Assembly (NCBI GenBank): GCA_016287995.1
Contig: JAEEXW010000162.1
Span: 1 to 6,703, forward strand
Direction: 5' to 3'
Length of the DNA: 6,703 bases
Source of the DNA: Bacteroidales bacterium
GTDB lineage: Bacteria; Bacteroidota; Bacteroidia; Bacteroidales; UBA3824
Below are positions 4,845 through 6,703 of the stretch, in pieces. Positions within the stretch are counted from its first letter, which is position 1; every line of letters starts with the position of its first letter. The position numbers were made by a program, and so were the translations under genes. A model generated the notes under the pieces. It was not told the DNA's origin. It searched no databases and was given only the letters and a program-made list of their open reading frames with translations.

Positions 4845-6402
4845 AGTAATTGTTCAGAGGAGTTCCGTCCGCATCGCAAAAGTCGTATTTTATAAAGCCG
4901 TAGTCTGAGTCGGCAAAAATTTTAATTCTGACTTTATACTTTAACATCCATTTCATACGTAGCGAGAAAATACCTTTTTTCAAGTACGCAGCCACAATGG
5001 GACTTACTCTAAGAATCAACTTTTTTTTAATATTATCGTTTTGGGTCAAAATATTTTTCAAAGTATCTTCGATTTCGTCTTCAAGAAGCAGTGTCGAAGT
5101 TATTTTTCCTGTGCCTGAGCAGTAAGGGCAAGTTTCTTCTGTTGACATTTTCATTTCAGGCCTTACTCTCTGCCTTGTTATTTGCATAAGGCAAAACTTA
5201 CTGAGGGGCAGTATGTTATGTTTAGTTTTGTCTGGTGACATTACTTCGCGCATTTTATCGTAGAGAGCCTTTTTGTTCTCATTTTTGTGCATATCGATAA
5301 AATCTACCACGATAATTCCGCCTATGTCCCTCAAACGTAATTGTCTTGCTATTTCGTCGGCAGCCGCAAGGTTTACTTCAAGCGCGTTTGCCTCCTGATC
5401 TACGTTTGACGCTCTGTTGCCGCTGTTAACGTCTATCACAAAGAGTGCTTCGGTGTGTTCCATTATAAGGTATGCACCGTTTTTAAAAGTTACCGTTCTT
5501 CCGAAAAGTGTTTTTATCTGTTTGTTGATATTGAAATATCTGTCAAAGACCGAAACTTTTTCGGTGTCGAGTTTGACGATTTTTTCCTTTTCGGGGGCAA
5601 TATTGCAAATAAATGTCTTAACTTCGTGATATATTGCAACATCGTTTACGACTATGCTGTTGAAAGAGTCGTTGAGCGTATCGCGCAAAATAGTGGAAGT
5701 TGCGTCAAGTTCGCCTGCCAAAAGTTTAGGTGGCACCCCTTGTGCCATCATATTGCAAGCATTTTCCCACCTTTCCACCAAAGATTTTATTTCCATATCA
5801 AGTACGGCTACGCGGCGGTTTTGTGCTTCTGTCCTAACGATTATGCCGTAGTTTTTCGGTTTTATCGACTGGATTAACTGCCTTAGCCTTTCCCTTTCTT
5901 CCTTCGACTTAATCTTTTGCGAAACTGACACTTTGTCTGAAAAAGGCAAGAGTACCAAATTTCGTCCCGCGATTGAAACCTCGGAGGTAAGTCTTGGTCC
6001 TTTGGTTGATATGGGTTCTTTACTTATCTGAACAACTACTCTTTGACCCGAAGAAAGTTGTTCGTTAATTTTGCCCTTTTTGTTAATTTCGGGCATCAGA
6101 GTGATGGATTGAAGAGGTTTGGAATTTTTCGGGTTGTCAATAGCCGTCTGCACGTATTTGTGAAGCGTAGAAAACTGCGGTCCTAAATCCTGATAATGCA
6201 GAAACGCATCTTTTTCGTAACCTACGTCTACAAATGCCGCATTTAAGGCCGGCATTATTTTCTTGACTTTTCCTAAATAAATATCCCCGACACAAAAATG
6301 CCGGTTTCTCTTCTCCTTGTGTATTTCTACTAACTTGCTATCTTCAAGTAGTGCAAGTATGATTTCCGACTCAGTTGCATTAATCACTAAATCGTTGTTC
6401 AC
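4843..6402 (-). CDS. rng: Ribonuclease G/E family endoribonuclease
   Basis: Members of this family cut single-stranded, AU-rich RNA and take part in rRNA maturation and mRNA decay. The protein is 519 aa, the length of RNase G rather than RNase E, with no long C-terminal scaffold. An S1 RNA-binding domain (about 37-128) has GDIYLGKVKKIMPALNAAFV and a family-type insertion at about 72-117. The DNase I-like catalytic domain follows, with Mg-binding D324 (in VIDVNSG) and D367 (in VVDFIDM). Their 43-residue spacing equals that of D303 and D346 in E. coli RNase E. The zinc-link CPYCSGTG is at 425-432 (C425, C428). The start is GTG at 6402-6400. No ATG lies upstream in frame before a stop at 6429-6427, and NNDLVINATESEIILALLED fits the family N-terminus. 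It follows the HU and 29-aa genes, separated by a two-hairpin leader. Confidence 0.95.
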   Translation of the reverse strand: MNNDLVINATESEIILALLEDSKLVEIHKEKRNRHFCVGDIYLGKVKKIMPALNAAFVDVGYEKDAFLHYQDLGPQFSTLHKYVQTAIDNPKNSKPLQSITLMPEINKKGKINEQLSSGQRVVVQISKEPISTKGPRLTSEVSIAGRNLVLLPFSDKVSVSQKIKSKEERERLRQLIQSIKPKNYGIIVRTEAQNRRVAVLDMEIKSLVERWENACNMMAQGVPPKLLAGELDATSTILRDTLNDSFNSIVVNDVAIYHEVKTFICNIAPEKEKIVKLDTEKVSVFDRYFNINKQIKTLFGRTVTFKNGAYLIMEHTEALFVIDVNSGNRASNVDQEANALEVNLAAADEIARQLRLRDIGGIIVVDFIDMHKNENKKALYDKMREVMSPDKTKHNILPLSKFCLMQITRQRVRPEMKMSTEETCPYCSGTGKITSTLLLEDEIEDTLKNILTQNDNIKKKLILRVSPIVAAYLKKGIFSLRMKWMLKYKVRIKIFADSDYGFIKYDFCDADGTPLNNY

Positions 6403-6461
6403 TTGAATACAAAAGAATTTTTTTGATTATTTTTCTTTTATTTTTTAATAAAAAGAATACC

Positions 6462-6495
6462 AAAAAGAGCCGACAATCTAAGTGTGGGCTCTTTT
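6462..6495 (-). terminator. Hairpin in the leader of the RNase G gene, probable terminator or attenuator
   Basis: AAAAGAGCC (6463-6471) pairs with GGCTCTTTT (6487-6495), nine base pairs. An inner ACA/TGT pairing (6473-6475 with 6483-6485) can extend it. On the minus strand the stem is followed by TTTTT and then GG, so the T run is short. It lies 60 nt before the GTG of the RNase G gene and 34 nt after the stop of the 29-aa gene. It can end the upstream transcript, with some read-through into rng. Confidence 0.65.
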
Positions 6496-6526
6496 GATTC
6501 TTTTTACATGAACAGACGAAGAATCA
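6495..6526 (-). other. Second hairpin directly after the 29-aa gene
   Basis: TGATTCTT (6495-6502) pairs with AAGAATCA (6519-6526), eight perfect base pairs with a 16-nt loop. On the minus strand it begins 3 nt after the stop codon of the 29-aa gene and abuts the next hairpin at 6495. It has no T run of its own, so it may be a 3' end stabiliser or a processing site rather than a terminator. Confidence 0.5.
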
Positions 6527-6528
6527 TT

Positions 6529-6618
6529 TTATTTTTTCTTGTGTCTGTCTTTGCGTAAACGTTTTTTACGTTTGTGCGTAGCCATTTTGTGACGTTTTCT
6601 TTTTTTTCCGCTTGGCAT
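6529..6618 (-). CDS. 29-residue basic ribosomal-type protein (AURKAIP1/COX24 domain family)
   Basis: The minus strand from ATG 6618-6616 to TAA 6531-6529 encodes 29 residues: MPSGKKRKRHKMATHKRKKR followed by LRKDRHKKK. Over half are Lys or Arg. The pattern KMATHKRKKRLRKxRHKKK is, from memory, the near-invariant Bacteroidota protein annotated as AURKAIP1/COX24 domain-containing. That domain is shared with mitochondrial small-subunit protein mS38 and with mycobacterial bS22, which sits near the decoding site of the 30S subunit. A ribosomal role is therefore likely but inferred for this phylum. The gene lies 36 nt after the stop of the probable HU gene and 126 nt before rng, and is probably transcribed with HU because no clear promoter is seen in the short gap. 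It is short enough to be dropped by common gene-calling length limits. Confidence 0.9.
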   Translation of the reverse strand: MPSGKKRKRHKMATHKRKKRLRKDRHKKK

Positions 6619-6654
6619 TTTTTTATGATTTTAAAAATTATACTTAAAATAAAA

Positions 6655-6703
6655 TTATTTTTTCTTTTTCTCTTTAACCTCGCTTACGAACACTTTTGAG
6701 GGT
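6655..6703 (-). CDS. C-terminal end of a probable HU/IHF-family DNA-binding protein, cut by window edge
   Basis: Only the last 15 codons are present: PSKVFVSEVKEKKKK, ending at TAA 6657-6655. HU proteins end in 'F-K-P-S/A-K-x-F-x-x-x-V-x', which fits the P-S-K-V-F-V-S-E-V-K here; the partial codon before it ends in A, compatible with the expected Lys AAA. The lysine-rich tail is a little longer than in most HU proteins. HU compacts DNA as a dimer in the nucleoid. An hup gene directly upstream of RNase G is, from memory, a common arrangement in Bacteroidota, which supports the call. With so few residues it remains tentative. Confidence 0.6.
   Translation of the reverse strand, partial: PSKVFVSEVKEKKKK

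Noticed and set aside
5417..5877. Plus-strand reading frames of 65-140 aa opposite the RNase G gene
   Set aside because: Antisense shadows over the conserved catalytic domain.
6410..6417. TTCTTTTG on the minus strand just before the GTG of rng, a possible -7 box
   Set aside because: One mismatch at the important second base and no -33 element at the right distance.

Overview
The window looks like ordinary chromosomal DNA from an AT-rich member of the Bacteroidota, probably Bacteroidales-like. Four things point that way: promoter-like boxes matching the Bacteroidota -33 TTTG / -7 TAnnTTTG pattern with 20-nt spacing; starts without a recognisable Shine-Dalgarno; a BT_3928-type DoxX protein and a tandem DUF1599 protein; and a 29-residue AURKAIP1/COX24-type ribosomal mini-protein beside HU and RNase G. 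Taxonomy is inferred from gene content only. No IS element, CRISPR array, tRNA or rRNA was seen.

Layout, left to right. Positions 1-552 (minus): a 78-aa DUF2007-like protein followed by the N-terminal 103 codons of the GTPase Der, which runs off the left edge. Positions 553-629: a compact divergent promoter region. Positions 630-1472 (plus): prmC, the release-factor methyltransferase and the only plus-strand gene. It converges on a toxin-antitoxin pair at 1504-2156 (minus), with an AT-rich inverted repeat spanning both stop codons. Positions 2234-4760 (minus): a tight operon of DUF1599 protein, DoxX/BT_3928 protein and the diadenylate cyclase CdaA, with a promoter whose -33 box lies in the terminator of the gene before it. 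Positions 4843-6402 (minus): RNase G/E, starting at GTG and ending at a strong hairpin terminator. Positions 6403-6703 (minus): a leader with two adjacent hairpins, the 29-aa ribosomal-type protein (6529-6618), and the last 15 codons of a probable HU protein.

Functionally, the right-hand block (HU tail, mini ribosomal protein, RNase G) concerns nucleoid, ribosome and RNA processing. The middle operon joins c-di-AMP synthesis to a DoxX-type membrane protein and a possible nucleotide-binding protein. The left block holds ribosome assembly (Der) and translation termination (PrmC). The toxin-antitoxin pair is the only clearly accessory element. I found no convincing new defence or mobile system. 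The most useful observations are the tiny ribosomal-type gene, the two-hairpin leader of RNase G, the promoter built into a terminator, and the DUF1599-DoxX-CdaA gene order.
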